Shown piece after piece: positions 1-9,316 of a stretch of 64,000 bases of DNA. The first letter of the stretch is position 1. Each line of letters starts with the position of its first letter. Both the position numbers and the translations under genes were made by a program. The DNA is from Bremerella sp. P1 (GTDB taxonomy: Bacteria > Planctomycetota > Planctomycetia > Pirellulales > Pirellulaceae), in assembly GCF_028748185.1 (NCBI RefSeq), contig NZ_CP118164.1, forward strand, positions 5,791,814-5,855,813, given 5' to 3'. The notes under the pieces were generated by a model. The model worked only from the letters and a program-made list of their open reading frames with translations, made no database searches and was not told the origin of the DNA.

Positions 1-453
1 CACATGACACTGCGCAGTTCGTCCGCTGCCGCGGTGTTTGACAGGTTTTTCCCACCAGCGATCAAAGACGATACCATTCGCGAGAATTCGCTCATACACT
101 TGGGTGCATTGCGACCGGTCCCAACCGTAATCTTCGGCGAAGGCCAGTAGTGTCTCATGGATACTCGAAAGAAAAAACTGCTTCCGCTGGTGGTCGACCT
201 GCGTCACATATTGGTTCAGATTTAGATAATAACCTACATCGAGCACGTCGAGCATTTCAACTTTAACGAGGTGCTGCGAGGCAACTTCCGTGAAGCTCAC
301 CACCAGCTTCGCGATCTCGCGTGACGGCGTTTTTTTCAATTCGAGTTGGAATAGGTCGAAGATGTAGCCCGCACGTACCGGTCCATGCTCGACCAACCGG
401 CGACCGAGTTCCGGTGTGTATTCGTGTGCTAGATATCGCAAATACTTGGCCAT
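1..453 (-). CDS. Hypothetical protein, 3' end outside window
   Basis: An open reading frame starts at the ATG complementary to 451-453 and runs off the left edge, giving at least 151 residues. A GAGG Shine-Dalgarno-like sequence lies about 9 bases upstream of the start. The visible product is soluble and mainly helical, rich in charged and aromatic residues (it begins MAKYLRYLAHEY and includes FDRWWEKP), with no signal peptide or membrane segment. I do not recognise the family. It reads in the same direction as the winged-helix gene at 874-1284 but is separated from it by about 420 bases, so co-transcription is uncertain. Confidence 0.6.
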   Translation of the reverse strand, partial: MAKYLRYLAHEYTPELGRRLVEHGPVRAGYIFDLFQLELKKTPSREIAKLVVSFTEVASQHLVKVEMLDVLDVGYYLNLNQYVTQVDHQRKQFFLSSIHETLLAFAEDYGWDRSQCTQVYERILANGIVFDRWWEKPVKHRGSGRTAQCHV

Positions 454-873
454 CGCTGCCGCCTCGACAAGAGCATAAGGCACAAAACAGATCCCGCCTA
501 AGCAGGTCACGCTATGCTATACGCATACTGCGCTCATTGCCATATTGTGAGCGATTCAAGCACTGCTTCCGCGTTGCTTGCCTACCGCGTAAGTCTCGAT
601 GTTTGTCTGGTTAGATACGTGAGCCTGCTTTTGGTGCCGACTTGAGCCAATGGCGGTTCGTCCTGGGCTACTAAAGTGGAGCATTCGTTAGGATCGCAGT
701 TAGCACATAGGTCATGAAAGACTACCAGTTGAAAACTGGTTTCATGCGCGGGTGCAGGTCAAGTAGCTGCAGGTTTTTGTGCAACACGACGAATCTCTGT
801 CATCCCGGGAGTAGAACAAGCTCGCTTTAGGCTGAAAATTCTAGTTGTCAGGAAGCCGCGAGAGAATTGCAAC
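454..873. other. Non-coding gap
   Basis: About 420 bases lie between two reverse-strand genes. I see no frame with convincing coding character, no RNA gene and no strong terminator. It probably carries the promoter of the left-edge gene, but I cannot place it. Confidence 0.4.
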
Positions 874-1284
874 TTATCGATTTGCATCCCCAGAGTCTGT
901 GTCATCGGCCAGCAGTTCCAACAGATCGTTGATCGATCTATGTGCTTCGACTGGGTGTCTTAGCGGTTGATCTCCCAGGATGAAGTAGTGATTCTGACGT
1001 CCGACTTTCTCTTTTCGGATGACTTCGCTTTCTTCCAGGTCAGCAATGATTCTCTGAACGGCACGTTCCGTAATGCCAACTTCGATGGCAACCTGCCTAA
1101 GTACCATGTTTGGGTTTCTAGATAGCAGGATCAAGACGTGGGAATGATTGGTTAAAAAGGTCCACCGCGCGTGGGACTGCTCCTGAACCGTGCTTGATTC
1201 GACTGTTTTTTGGCGGGGCTGTGCCTTATTAGAAGAGTTTGAAGATTTGCTGGCACGCGAAGTTTTTTTGCGTTTCACCGCCAT
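874..1284 (-). CDS. Winged helix-turn-helix transcriptional regulator
   Basis: This gene encodes 136 residues: a basic, serine-rich N-terminus (about 1-38), then a winged-helix domain at about 40-115. Key stretches are the conserved [14 protein letters not shown] helix, [19 protein letters not shown] as recognition region, and GRQNHYFI in the wing, followed by LRHPVE. This matches a MarR/ArsR-like regulator type common in environmental bacteria. It is transcribed divergently from the dabB-dabA-cys operon that starts at 1553, with a 268-base shared upstream region, so it is a natural candidate regulator of that operon; that link is inferred from position only. No effector-binding domain is visible. 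Confidence 0.75.
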   Translation of the reverse strand: MAVKRKKTSRASKSSNSSNKAQPRQKTVESSTVQEQSHARWTFLTNHSHVLILLSRNPNMVLRQVAIEVGITERAVQRIIADLEESEVIRKEKVGRQNHYFILGDQPLRHPVEAHRSINDLLELLADDTDSGDANR

Positions 1285-1472
1285 GAATTCACCTTTGCAG
1301 AAAATGGCCCATTGGGGATTTCAGTGGGGCGCGTAAGGCCGTACTGCGAAAGAACTTATCTTAGCTCGCTTGTCGTGATTCAGCAATCCGGAATTCTGTG
1401 TCGTCTTTTAGTTTCATTCGTTTTTGCTCAACCGAAACAAGAAAAACTGCCGAAAAGTTATGCGACGCAGGA

Positions 1473-1501
1473 TTGACGACAAGAAAGTCGTGCTTTAGAC
1501 T
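1473..1501 (+). promoter_or_regulatory. Candidate sigma-70 promoter for the dab-cys operon
   Basis: TTGACG at 1473-1478 and TAGACT at 1496-1501 are separated by exactly 17 bases, ahead of the dabB start at 1553. The match is to the housekeeping consensus by eye; planctomycete promoters are poorly conserved, so this is tentative. Confidence 0.35.
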
Positions 1502-1552
1502 TCGTGCGTTGTGATCGTGACCGGTTAAGCCAGACCAAAGTAGGAATTCGCA

Positions 1553-3148
1553 ATGTTGGACGCAGCCGTACTTTTATTAGTCGTGCCTCTTTGTCTTGTA
1601 TTGGCGATGGTGATACCCACTTCGTGGGCGAATCGGCATCCGCTGGAAATAAGACGCTTTGCTCAAGTTGCTGTTATAGCTGCGGGAGGGTTCTACTTCG
1701 TCGGATCACTGATGCTGTTGCAACGAGAAATCATCACTGGAAGCATCTCCTTCTCATCAGCAAGCGATCTTTGGATGTTTGCCATATTCTTTGATCCACT
1801 TTCGGCGATGATGTCACTGCTGATTGCCTATGTTGCCTGGATTATTACGCGGTTCTCAATCAAGTACCTAAACGGCGATTCAAACGAGGGACGCTACTAC
1901 AAGTGGCTTTTGGTGTGTCTGGGAGCAATTCTAGGTCTCGTGGTGAGTGGGAATCTCATTCAGCTATTTGGTTTCTGGATACTGACCAGCCTCGCGTTGC
2001 ACCAGCTACTTATCCACTACAGCCATCGACCTTGGGCAATTTGGACGGCTCGTAAGAAGTTTCTGATCAGCCGACTCGGCGACGTGTTCCTGGCCACGGC
2101 TATCTTTCTGACATATCAAATCTGGGGAACGGTCGAGCTTAAAATGCTTTTCTCGAACGTTCAGGCGACAGCAAGCCTGGGCATGCATGACCCAAGAGTA
2201 ACGATTGTGTCCGTGCTGTTCGTTCTAAGTGCCTTAACAAAATCGGCTCAGTTTCCGTTTCATACCTGGTTGCCAGATACCTTAGAGACCCCAACTCCCG
2301 TATCTGCGTTGATGCATGCCGGCATCATTAACGCTGGGGGCTTTCTGCTCATCCGCCTGTATCCCATTGTCGGTCAATCTGGGATCGCCCTATCTCTCTG
2401 CTTGCTGATCGGAGGAATTACGTGCCTCTTGGGTGGAATTATCATGACAACCCAGTCCAGCATTAAAAAGAAGCTGGCTTACAGCACGATGTCGCAAATG
2501 GGCTTCATGATGATGCAATGCGGGGTGGGGGCATTCTCGGCAGCTTTTGTTCACATCATCTTTCACTCGCTCTACAAGTCTCATGCATTTCTTCGATCTG
2601 GCAGTGCAGTTGCAAATCACAAAGGCAGAGATCCGGAAGATCAGATCTCACTTACAGAAAATAGTTGGGCAATAGCTCTCGGTGCGGCAGCTTCGTTCGG
2701 GGTTCTAGCAGGCACTGGTTGGTTGCTGGGCATTGATGTTGTGAAAGCAGACGGGCGAGTACTGCTCGGACTGATTCTAGCTCTTTCCCTGGCTCAAATA
2801 CTTGCGGAAGTAATCCGTGCTCGCTCAACCAAAGCCGTGTTGCTCGGCGTAGCTGTTGTGATGCTGATGGCTGCTATGTACCTGTTAAGCCACGAAGCAA
2901 TGCACCGACTCGCATTTGAAAATACAACGGGGGATTTGCCAGTGTTCAGTCCGGCGATGTGGATTGTCGTGGGAATCGTAACTTTGGGGTTTGTTGGCCT
3001 GGCGGGGTTTCAAATTGCAAGGGTCAAATACCGGAACTCATCGTTTGTGCAAGCAGTTTATGTTCATGCGTTAAACGGGTTCTACCTGGACATTGCTGCA
3101 CGTCGTGTGACCGGATTGCTGTGGGGGCGATCTGCTCCAACGCCTTAG
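1553..3148 (+). CDS. dabB: DabB-type proton-translocating subunit (NuoL/NdhF-like)
   Basis: The product has 531 residues and is a polytopic membrane protein of the proton-antiporter (NuoL/MrpA) family, shorter than a respiratory NuoL. The diagnostic core is visible at about 230-265: HTWLPDTLETPTPVSALMHA, then a glycine-rich membrane helix. In DAB systems this subunit is thought to couple proton flux to inorganic-carbon hydration by DabA. AGGAATT at 1542-1548 is a good ribosome site for the ATG at 1553. The gene is followed 44 bases downstream by its expected partner DabA, and no other Complex I genes are nearby, which supports the DabB rather than respiratory assignment. Confidence 0.88.
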   Translation: MLDAAVLLLVVPLCLVLAMVIPTSWANRHPLEIRRFAQVAVIAAGGFYFVGSLMLLQREIITGSISFSSASDLWMFAIFFDPLSAMMSLLIAYVAWIITRFSIKYLNGDSNEGRYYKWLLVCLGAILGLVVSGNLIQLFGFWILTSLALHQLLIHYSHRPWAIWTARKKFLISRLGDVFLATAIFLTYQIWGTVELKMLFSNVQATASLGMHDPRVTIVSVLFVLSALTKSAQFPFHTWLPDTLETPTPVSALMHAGIINAGGFLLIRLYPIVGQSGIALSLCLLIGGITCLLGGIIMTTQSSIKKKLAYSTMSQMGFMMMQCGVGAFSAAFVHIIFHSLYKSHAFLRSGSAVANHKGRDPEDQISLTENSWAIALGAAASFGVLAGTGWLLGIDVVKADGRVLLGLILALSLAQILAEVIRARSTKAVLLGVAVVMLMAAMYLLSHEAMHRLAFENTTGDLPVFSPAMWIVVGIVTLGFVGLAGFQIARVKYRNSSFVQAVYVHALNGFYLDIAARRVTGLLWGRSAPTP

Positions 3149-3192
3149 TTTGTTCATTCACTCATAAAGCAGGGTTATCAAGGAATTCTGAC

Positions 3193-5682
3193 ATGATTTC
3201 ATCGCTAGAATCATCGAATAGCTTGCTGAAGAATTCTCCCAAGCCAGTTCGGCCGATCATCGAAAACAAATCGCAAGACATTCAGCAAGTCATCGAGAAA
3301 CTATACGAGTCTATTGCTCCCCTTTGGCCGCTGAAAGACTTTGTCGCCGTGAATCCATTTCTCGGATTCACTGGCAAAACTCTTCTCGAAACTGATTCAC
3401 TTCTGAAAACGATTAGTGATGTCGACCTTCTTCCGTCGCTGGAATACTGCCGAGAAGTCTATCGAGATGGTTCGATTTCGACGGATGATGTGGCAAACGC
3501 TTACCAACAGGTCGCTCGAGATAATTCGGCGAGTCTTGCCGATGTGTCCCTGGCCGAGGTAATGGACTGGCTACAGAGCGACATTAAGCCAGCAAACCAT
3601 AGTCGACGTCGAATCTGGACGATGGCCGAGGTGTTAGATCGCGAGAGCAGAGGAGAACGAAGCAATCAAATCATTAATGATATGACACGATTCCTATCTG
3701 GATACTTCGACGAAGGCGAGGCTTCCTGGTCGATGCCCTGGCAGGATGACGCGCCCTACAAAGCCTGGAAGCAGGTGAGCTCGACAAGCTATCGCATGGA
3801 TCTGCTCGGTATGCGGGGCTTCAGGAATTTCGTCCGTAGCTTGCCAGAAGATTCTGATCGAGCGATTGCCCTGTTATTGAAGAAAGCTGACGTACCGAAT
3901 CGACTTCTCTTCTTGTTTTGTATTTGCCAGCTCGCCTCCATTTCGGGTTGGGCATCGTATGCTCGGAACCAATTAGGACAATCAGAGAACCCGGATTCTT
4001 GCCTGAAGGATTTACTTGCGATTCGGTTGGCCCACGACGTATTTCTAATTGAGTCTAGTCGACAAAGTATCTCATCATGTTTTCATGAAGACGTTTGGAA
4101 CAACCGTGACTACATTCAGCAGATGTTGACGCCTAGTCGCACCAGTGTCGTGCGGTATGTGCTGCTTGTCGCTCAGGAAATGAAATTCCAGCAGATCCTT
4201 GCTTCCGGTCTGTTGGATCGAGATATCGATAAAACAGGCGATGTGGACGCTCTTGCCCAGATGGTGTTCTGCATCGACGTTCGTTCCGAACCAATTCGCC
4301 GCCATTTAGAACTTGTCGATGAGCGAGTAGAAACATTCGGTTTCGCTGGGTTCTTCGGCATGCCGTTGCGTCATACGACGGGGGAAGACTCAGTTGGCAG
4401 CGCGCACTGCCCTGTGCTTCTCAAACCCGCGTTCCAGGTCAACTGGAGTCCGGAAGAGCATGTCCGCTCTAGTCAAAAAAGTTGGCGACACGCTTGGAAA
4501 GCCTTCCGTTCCGGCCCGATATCGAGCCTGGGATTCGTCGAGACTTTGGGCTGGCTTACTGCCGGTAAGTTGCTGTCCGATTCTTACGGATGGGTCAAAA
4601 CACGATTTCAGCAACAGCCGTTTGACAGCAAGCCACAGGTGTATCCTGAGAACGAATCGCACATAGAGCACCGCGAAGAGCTTTCTCTGGAAAGCCGAAT
4701 CAGTTTTTGCAAAAGCTTTCTTACAAACCTTGGCTTAACCGAAGAATTTGCTCGCTTTGTTGTTGTGTGTGGGCATGCAGCGGACGTGCAAAACAACTTG
4801 TTTCAATCGGGCCTGGACTGTGGTGCCTGCGGAGGACATTCGGGAGAGCCCAACGCACGTATCGCGAGTTGGTGGTTGAACAGCCCGGATGTTCGGGCTG
4901 GACTAGCGACGCAGGGGATTGTGATTCCTGATAGCACCTGGTTTGTGCCGGCTGTTCATAACACGACGACGGAACAAATTGTGTTCACCGAGAAAACTCA
5001 TATACCTGAGGAGTTTCAAGACGAGTTCGCTCAGTTGATCTCAATTTGTAAAGAAGCGAGTCAACGCTGTGCAGAGAACCGTTCTGAAAGATATGGTACG
5101 TCGCAGAAAGAGGATTTGACGCGTAAGGCCCAGGACTGGAGTGACGTACGGCCGGAGTGGGGACTCGCTGGGAATGCCGCTTTCGTTGTCGCACCTCGTT
5201 CTCGGACACAATCGTTGGATCTGAAAGGCCGTGTATTTCTGCATAGCTACGAGGCGGAGAAAGACCGCGACGGAAGCGTGCTTGAGCTCATCATCACCGC
5301 TCCGATGATCGTTACCAGCTGGATCAACCTGCAGTATTTCGCGTCAACCGTTGATGCGAACAAGTACGGAAGTGGAAACAAGCTCATCCACAATGCCTTG
5401 GGCAAGTTCGGTGTTCTGGAAGGCAACGGAGGTGACCTTAAAACAGGACTTCCGTGGCAGTCTGTTCACAACGGCAAACAATGGCAGCATCAGCCACTGC
5501 GGTTGACTGTGATCATTGAAGCGCCGAAGGAACGGATCGAGCGAATTGTTCGTGCTCATGCTAACGTCCGAGAGCTAGTTTCAAATGGATGGATCACACT
5601 GCTCTGCTTGGAAGAGGATCGATTCTCCCGATGGAACGACTGCGGCACTTGGGAACCTTGGGATGATCAATCTACTAGCTAA
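3193..5682 (+). CDS. dabA: DabA-type inorganic carbon transporter subunit (DUF2309/UPF0753)
   Basis: The product has 829 residues. The ATG at 3193 is preceded by AAGGA and gives an N-terminus typical of the family (LWPLKDFVAVNPFLGF at about 44-59); a longer open frame upstream overlaps dabB and is not needed. Beta-carbonic-anhydrase-like zinc residues are intact: C360 and D362 in the CID motif, H528, and C543 fifteen residues later within LDCGACGG. The CxD motif and the H-x14-C spacing match characterised DabA. The protein is expected at the inner face of the membrane with DabB, converting CO2 to bicarbonate in an energy-coupled way. The next gene, cysD, starts 38 bases downstream on the same strand. 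Confidence 0.9.
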   Translation: MISSLESSNSLLKNSPKPVRPIIENKSQDIQQVIEKLYESIAPLWPLKDFVAVNPFLGFTGKTLLETDSLLKTISDVDLLPSLEYCREVYRDGSISTDDVANAYQQVARDNSASLADVSLAEVMDWLQSDIKPANHSRRRIWTMAEVLDRESRGERSNQIINDMTRFLSGYFDEGEASWSMPWQDDAPYKAWKQVSSTSYRMDLLGMRGFRNFVRSLPEDSDRAIALLLKKADVPNRLLFLFCICQLASISGWASYARNQLGQSENPDSCLKDLLAIRLAHDVFLIESSRQSISSCFHEDVWNNRDYIQQMLTPSRTSVVRYVLLVAQEMKFQQILASGLLDRDIDKTGDVDALAQMVFCIDVRSEPIRRHLELVDERVETFGFAGFFGMPLRHTTGEDSVGSAHCPVLLKPAFQVNWSPEEHVRSSQKSWRHAWKAFRSGPISSLGFVETLGWLTAGKLLSDSYGWVKTRFQQQPFDSKPQVYPENESHIEHREELSLESRISFCKSFLTNLGLTEEFARFVVVCGHAADVQNNLFQSGLDCGACGGHSGEPNARIASWWLNSPDVRAGLATQGIVIPDSTWFVPAVHNTTTEQIVFTEKTHIPEEFQDEFAQLISICKEASQRCAENRSERYGTSQKEDLTRKAQDWSDVRPEWGLAGNAAFVVAPRSRTQSLDLKGRVFLHSYEAEKDRDGSVLELIITAPMIVTSWINLQYFASTVDANKYGSGNKLIHNALGKFGVLEGNGGDLKTGLPWQSVHNGKQWQHQPLRLTVIIEAPKERIERIVRAHANVRELVSNGWITLLCLEEDRFSRWNDCGTWEPWDDQSTS

Positions 5683-5720
5683 TGGTGACTAGGTGACTTT
5701 TGCACAAGAGGATGAGCCTC

Positions 5721-6674
5721 ATGAATACGTCGATAGTGAATAGAGAAGAGCGGCAGAATGTCGTCTCAGGCGACTTGAACGCACACCTGAGAATGCTCGA
5801 GGAAGAGAGCATCTACATTTTCAGGGAAGTCGCCGAGTCGTTTGACAACCCCGTCTTACTTTACTCCATCGGGAAGGACTCCAGCGTGCTTTTGCACCTG
5901 GCCAGGAAGGCCTTTTATCCCGAGAAGCCTCCATTCCCGCTACTCCATATCGATTCGACATGGGAGTTTCGAGAAATGATTGAATTCCGTGAGCATTACG
6001 TTCGGGGAACGCTCGGAATGGAGGTTCTCGTGGAAATTAATCATGAGGGAGTTCGCCAAGGCATCAACCCTTTCGACTTTCCTAGTCCGGTTTACACGGA
6101 TGTGATGCGAACGGAACCACTGAAGAACGCCCTCACAAGGTATCGCTTTGATGCGGCGATAGGTGGGGGACGTCGGGAGGAGGAACGGTCGCGTGCGAAA
6201 GAGAGAGTCTTCTCCTTTCGAGATAAACATCATCGATGGGATCCACGTAACCAGCGGCCCGAGCTTTGGCGACTCTACAACACGTGGGTTCATCGTGGTC
6301 AAAGCATGCGTGTTTTTCCGCTCTCGGATTGGACGGAAGAAGAGATCTGGCAGTACATACTGCTGGAGAACATTCCACTCGTTCCGCTGTATTTTGCCAA
6401 AGAACGGCCAGTCGTTCACCGTGACGGCAATCTGATCATGGTTGATGACGATCGAATGCCTCTTGAGCCTGGCGAGGAGCCGGAGATGCGTAAGGTTCGT
6501 TTTAGGACGTTGGGATGCTATCCAGTCACGGGCGCAATCGAGTCCGAGGCAGCATCTGTCAGTCAGATTGTTCAAGAGTTGCGGTCGACTCGTCTGTCTG
6601 AACGAGCAGGGCGGGCGATTGATAAGGACGAAGAATCAGCAATGGAACGCAAGAAGCGACAAGGATATTTCTGA
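5721..6674 (+). CDS. cysD: Sulfate adenylyltransferase small subunit
   Basis: The product has 317 residues and is the catalytic subunit of ATP sulfurylase, which forms adenosine 5'-phosphosulfate from sulfate and ATP. The PP-loop is visible ([18 protein letters not shown]), as are [21 protein letters not shown] and the family C-terminal [11 protein letters not shown] place the start at ATG 5721 because AAGAGG lies about 8 bases upstream; a TTG at 5700 in the same frame is less likely. The stop codon overlaps the cysN start by one base, indicating translational coupling. Sulfate activation genes beside a DAB inorganic-carbon pump is an unexpected arrangement. Confidence 0.95.
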   Translation: MNTSIVNREERQNVVSGDLNAHLRMLEEESIYIFREVAESFDNPVLLYSIGKDSSVLLHLARKAFYPEKPPFPLLHIDSTWEFREMIEFREHYVRGTLGMEVLVEINHEGVRQGINPFDFPSPVYTDVMRTEPLKNALTRYRFDAAIGGGRREEERSRAKERVFSFRDKHHRWDPRNQRPELWRLYNTWVHRGQSMRVFPLSDWTEEEIWQYILLENIPLVPLYFAKERPVVHRDGNLIMVDDDRMPLEPGEEPEMRKVRFRTLGCYPVTGAIESEAASVSQIVQELRSTRLSERAGRAIDKDEESAMERKKRQGYF

Positions 6675-8470
6675 TGATCACTCATAAGAACAATACAATC
6701 GAACCTAATACTCAAACGGGCGAAACCATTGCAAGTCGTTTCGGAATACTTCGTCTACTTACATGTGGTAGCGTGGATGATGGCAAAAGTACCCTGATCG
6801 GACGACTCTTACTCGAAACCGGTGCAGTTTACGAAGATCATCTGCAAACGCTGCAGCTTGAGACCAAGCGGCACGGAACGACCGAGCTAGCAATTGATCC
6901 TGCTCTGATCGTCGATGGTCTGGAAGATGAAAGAGCCCAGGGAATTACGATCGATGTCGCCTATCGCTACCTTCGATCGCCTCGTCGAAAGATCATTATT
7001 GCGGATAGCCCCGGTCATGAGCAGTACACCAGGAATATGGTCACAGCTGCCTCACGTGCAGATGTAGCCTTAATACTGGTCGATGCGAGGAAAGGAATTG
7101 TTCAACAGACAAGGCGTCATGCTCTCATTGCCTCGATGTTAGGTATTGAACGATTTATCTTGGCGATTAACAAGATGGACCTCGTTGACTACCAAAGCAG
7201 CGTCTTTCATAAGATTGTCGACGAGTTTCAACACTTCGCAAAGACGTTCAGTGGCCTTGAAATCACTTCGATTCCTCTCTCGGGACTGTGTGGTGATAAC
7301 GTATGTCGACGAAGTGACAGGATGGAATGGTATCAGGGGCCAACGCTTCTTGATGCCTTGGAGTTATGTCAGGCGTCTCGTGGCAATCCGGCGGATGGCT
7401 TTCGTTTCCCAGTGCAGCGCATCGTACGCCCTGATTCCAAATTTCGCGGTGTGAGCGGAACCATTGTTACAGGCAAAGTCAAGGTCCATGATCCGATCGA
7501 AATCCTTCCACAAGGAAGAAAATCACGGATTCGATCGATAGTTACGATGGACGGAGAATATGAATCTGCTTCTGCTGGACAAGCGGTAACGATCACGTTG
7601 GAAGATGAGATTGATATTGGGCGGGGGGACTGGATCGTATCCCCTGACGTTTCGCCAGGGGTGAGTGCCGAGCTCAATGCAAAGCTGGTTTGGATGTCAA
7701 CGGACGCACTAGCCATCGGGAAAACCTATTGGCTAAAGTGCGGTACGAAAACGGTCATGGCTGAAGTTGCTTCGGTGCAATCAAAGATTTGTATCGAAAC
7801 TGGAAGTAGCAAAGCTGCGTCCACACTAGTGCTAAACGAAATTGGCCAATGCCATCTCCTACTTCACGAGCCTGTTGTTCATGAAAGTTACAACGGCATC
7901 CGTGAGATGGGGTCATTTATCCTCGTGGATAAGATTTCCCATGAGACGGTCGCGGCAGGAATCATTTCAAACGAAGGGAACAAAAGTAGCGCAAAGTCGA
8001 CGCCGATTGCTAACAAGAAGCAAATCAGCCAAGTAACGGCTGCCCAACGGAAATCCCGAGTGGGACATGATTCACATGCGGTTGTGATTAGCGGTCGACG
8101 GAGCGACGAACTCTTGCGGGTCGCGTATGACCTGGAACTCCGCCTCTTCAATGAGGGGTTTCATGTTGGCGTACTTGATGCAGAGGTCCTTCACGGAGAA
8201 CGCAAAGACAACCGCTCATATTCGGCGACCGGAAAGGTTGATGATCTTGGGCGAGGGATACAGCTTACTCAATCGATTAGTGAATTGGGTCTGATTTGCA
8301 TATCAGTATATGAAGCTGGTGACCGAGATCTCAAGATCGCGATTGGTCAAGAGTGTTCACAGAAGGGAATTCTGTATTTTGATCTCGACTCTCAGAGCAG
8401 TTCCGAAACAGAAGACATCGTTGAGAGCTTGTACAACGAAGTCGTCTCAAGCGTAGCAAGACAGCTGTAA
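6674..8470 (+). CDS. cysN: Sulfate adenylyltransferase large subunit with degenerate APS-kinase domain
   Basis: The product has 598 residues. The GTPase half is intact: G1 CGSVDDGKST at 31-40, G3 DSPGHEQYTRNM near 111-122, G4 NKMDL at 166-170, then EF-Tu-like beta-barrel domains to about 430. A linker leads to a C-terminal region (about 466-598) that aligns with CysC, for example EGFHVGVLDAEVLHG against the usual EKGYNVYLLDGDNVRHG. However, the Walker A motif GLSGxGKST is replaced by VISGRRSDELL at 471-481 and no GKS/T remains. The GTPase should drive APS synthesis with CysD; the APS-kinase domain looks catalytically dead. AAGGA at 6661-6665 serves as ribosome site. Confidence 0.92.
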   Translation: MITHKNNTIEPNTQTGETIASRFGILRLLTCGSVDDGKSTLIGRLLLETGAVYEDHLQTLQLETKRHGTTELAIDPALIVDGLEDERAQGITIDVAYRYLRSPRRKIIIADSPGHEQYTRNMVTAASRADVALILVDARKGIVQQTRRHALIASMLGIERFILAINKMDLVDYQSSVFHKIVDEFQHFAKTFSGLEITSIPLSGLCGDNVCRRSDRMEWYQGPTLLDALELCQASRGNPADGFRFPVQRIVRPDSKFRGVSGTIVTGKVKVHDPIEILPQGRKSRIRSIVTMDGEYESASAGQAVTITLEDEIDIGRGDWIVSPDVSPGVSAELNAKLVWMSTDALAIGKTYWLKCGTKTVMAEVASVQSKICIETGSSKAASTLVLNEIGQCHLLLHEPVVHESYNGIREMGSFILVDKISHETVAAGIISNEGNKSSAKSTPIANKKQISQVTAAQRKSRVGHDSHAVVISGRRSDELLRVAYDLELRLFNEGFHVGVLDAEVLHGERKDNRSYSATGKVDDLGRGIQLTQSISELGLICISVYEAGDRDLKIAIGQECSQKGILYFDLDSQSSSETEDIVESLYNEVVSSVARQL

Positions 8471-8516
8471 TTCAAAAGTTCAATCTAGCTGAGTTAACTC
8501 AAAAGGAGAGAGTGAG

Positions 8517-9077
8517 ATGGTATCTTCGCAGGGATCTTTCTGGTGGATGGACAAAGAACCATCTCAGAATTCTTCTGCCTCGCTTCGGCCGCAACGCAAG
8601 CCGACTCTTTGGCTTACCGATCAAGATCGTTGTGTGAACCGGCTGCTGACAAAGATTGAGAAAGCGTATGGTGATCCGATCGTTCGTGTTTCTGGCGAAC
8701 TATTTGAATCGCCAGAGTATCTTGTCTCAGTGATTGAGGAAAGCCTTGGAGACTATGCGATTGGCGAAGTTGTGATTCTAGGTCACTCTTACTTCTTGCC
8801 ATCCGGCCAGGCATTCGAGAGTTTTAGACCAGGCGATTCCGCTTCGGAATCAACTAATCTGCTGCAACGAATGGCCAAACGACAGGAAGCTAACAAACTG
8901 GCCGAACAAAGATTACTTGGCGTGAATCTTGAATTGGCACAATTGTGTGCACTTAACAAGCATCCGCTCATTGCCGAAATCCAGGTGACGTCACTATTCT
9001 TTCGCGTCGAATCACATGCAGTCTGTTGCTACAACGAAAGAACGATGCAATTCGAGGCCTTGGGGACTGGCTCTTAA
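8517..9077 (+). CDS. Beta-carbonic-anhydrase-like protein lacking zinc ligands
   Basis: The product has 186 residues, with an AGGAGAG ribosome site just upstream of ATG 8517. By eye it follows a beta-carbonic anhydrase from end to end. KPTLWLTDQDR at 28-38 lies where KPxxLWxxCSDSR belongs; DPIVRVSGELF at 53-63 matches the strand after it; EVVILGHSYF at 84-93 matches IIxCGHxxCG; NxELAQLCALNKHPLIAE near the C-terminus matches the NVxxQVxxLxxHP helix. H90 is kept, but the two cysteine ligands are T34 and F93 and the Asp-Arg dyad is altered, so zinc catalysis is unlikely. It is the last gene of the dab-cys operon, 46 bases after cysN. The assignment rests on visual alignment only. Confidence 0.6.
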   Translation: MVSSQGSFWWMDKEPSQNSSASLRPQRKPTLWLTDQDRCVNRLLTKIEKAYGDPIVRVSGELFESPEYLVSVIEESLGDYAIGEVVILGHSYFLPSGQAFESFRPGDSASESTNLLQRMAKRQEANKLAEQRLLGVNLELAQLCALNKHPLIAEIQVTSLFFRVESHAVCCYNERTMQFEALGTGS

Positions 9078-9316
9078 ATCCCCGGGTCATCGATGTCTCT
9101 TGAATTCCCGATAGCATTGTTCTGCTTTTTGGGCCTTGTGATACGAAGAATTCGTTAGCTTGCACATTACGTGGTAGTGGAAAAGTAATTGCCACTTTTC
9201 ACAGTTCGCATTAACATTTAGAGATACGTCTAGAGCTTACGAGTTTTAAGGCGATTCTTAGCGCAACGCTGGAGTTCCTGTAGTCCCACCTAATCCTCCT
9301 TTGCTGGGTCTCCCTC

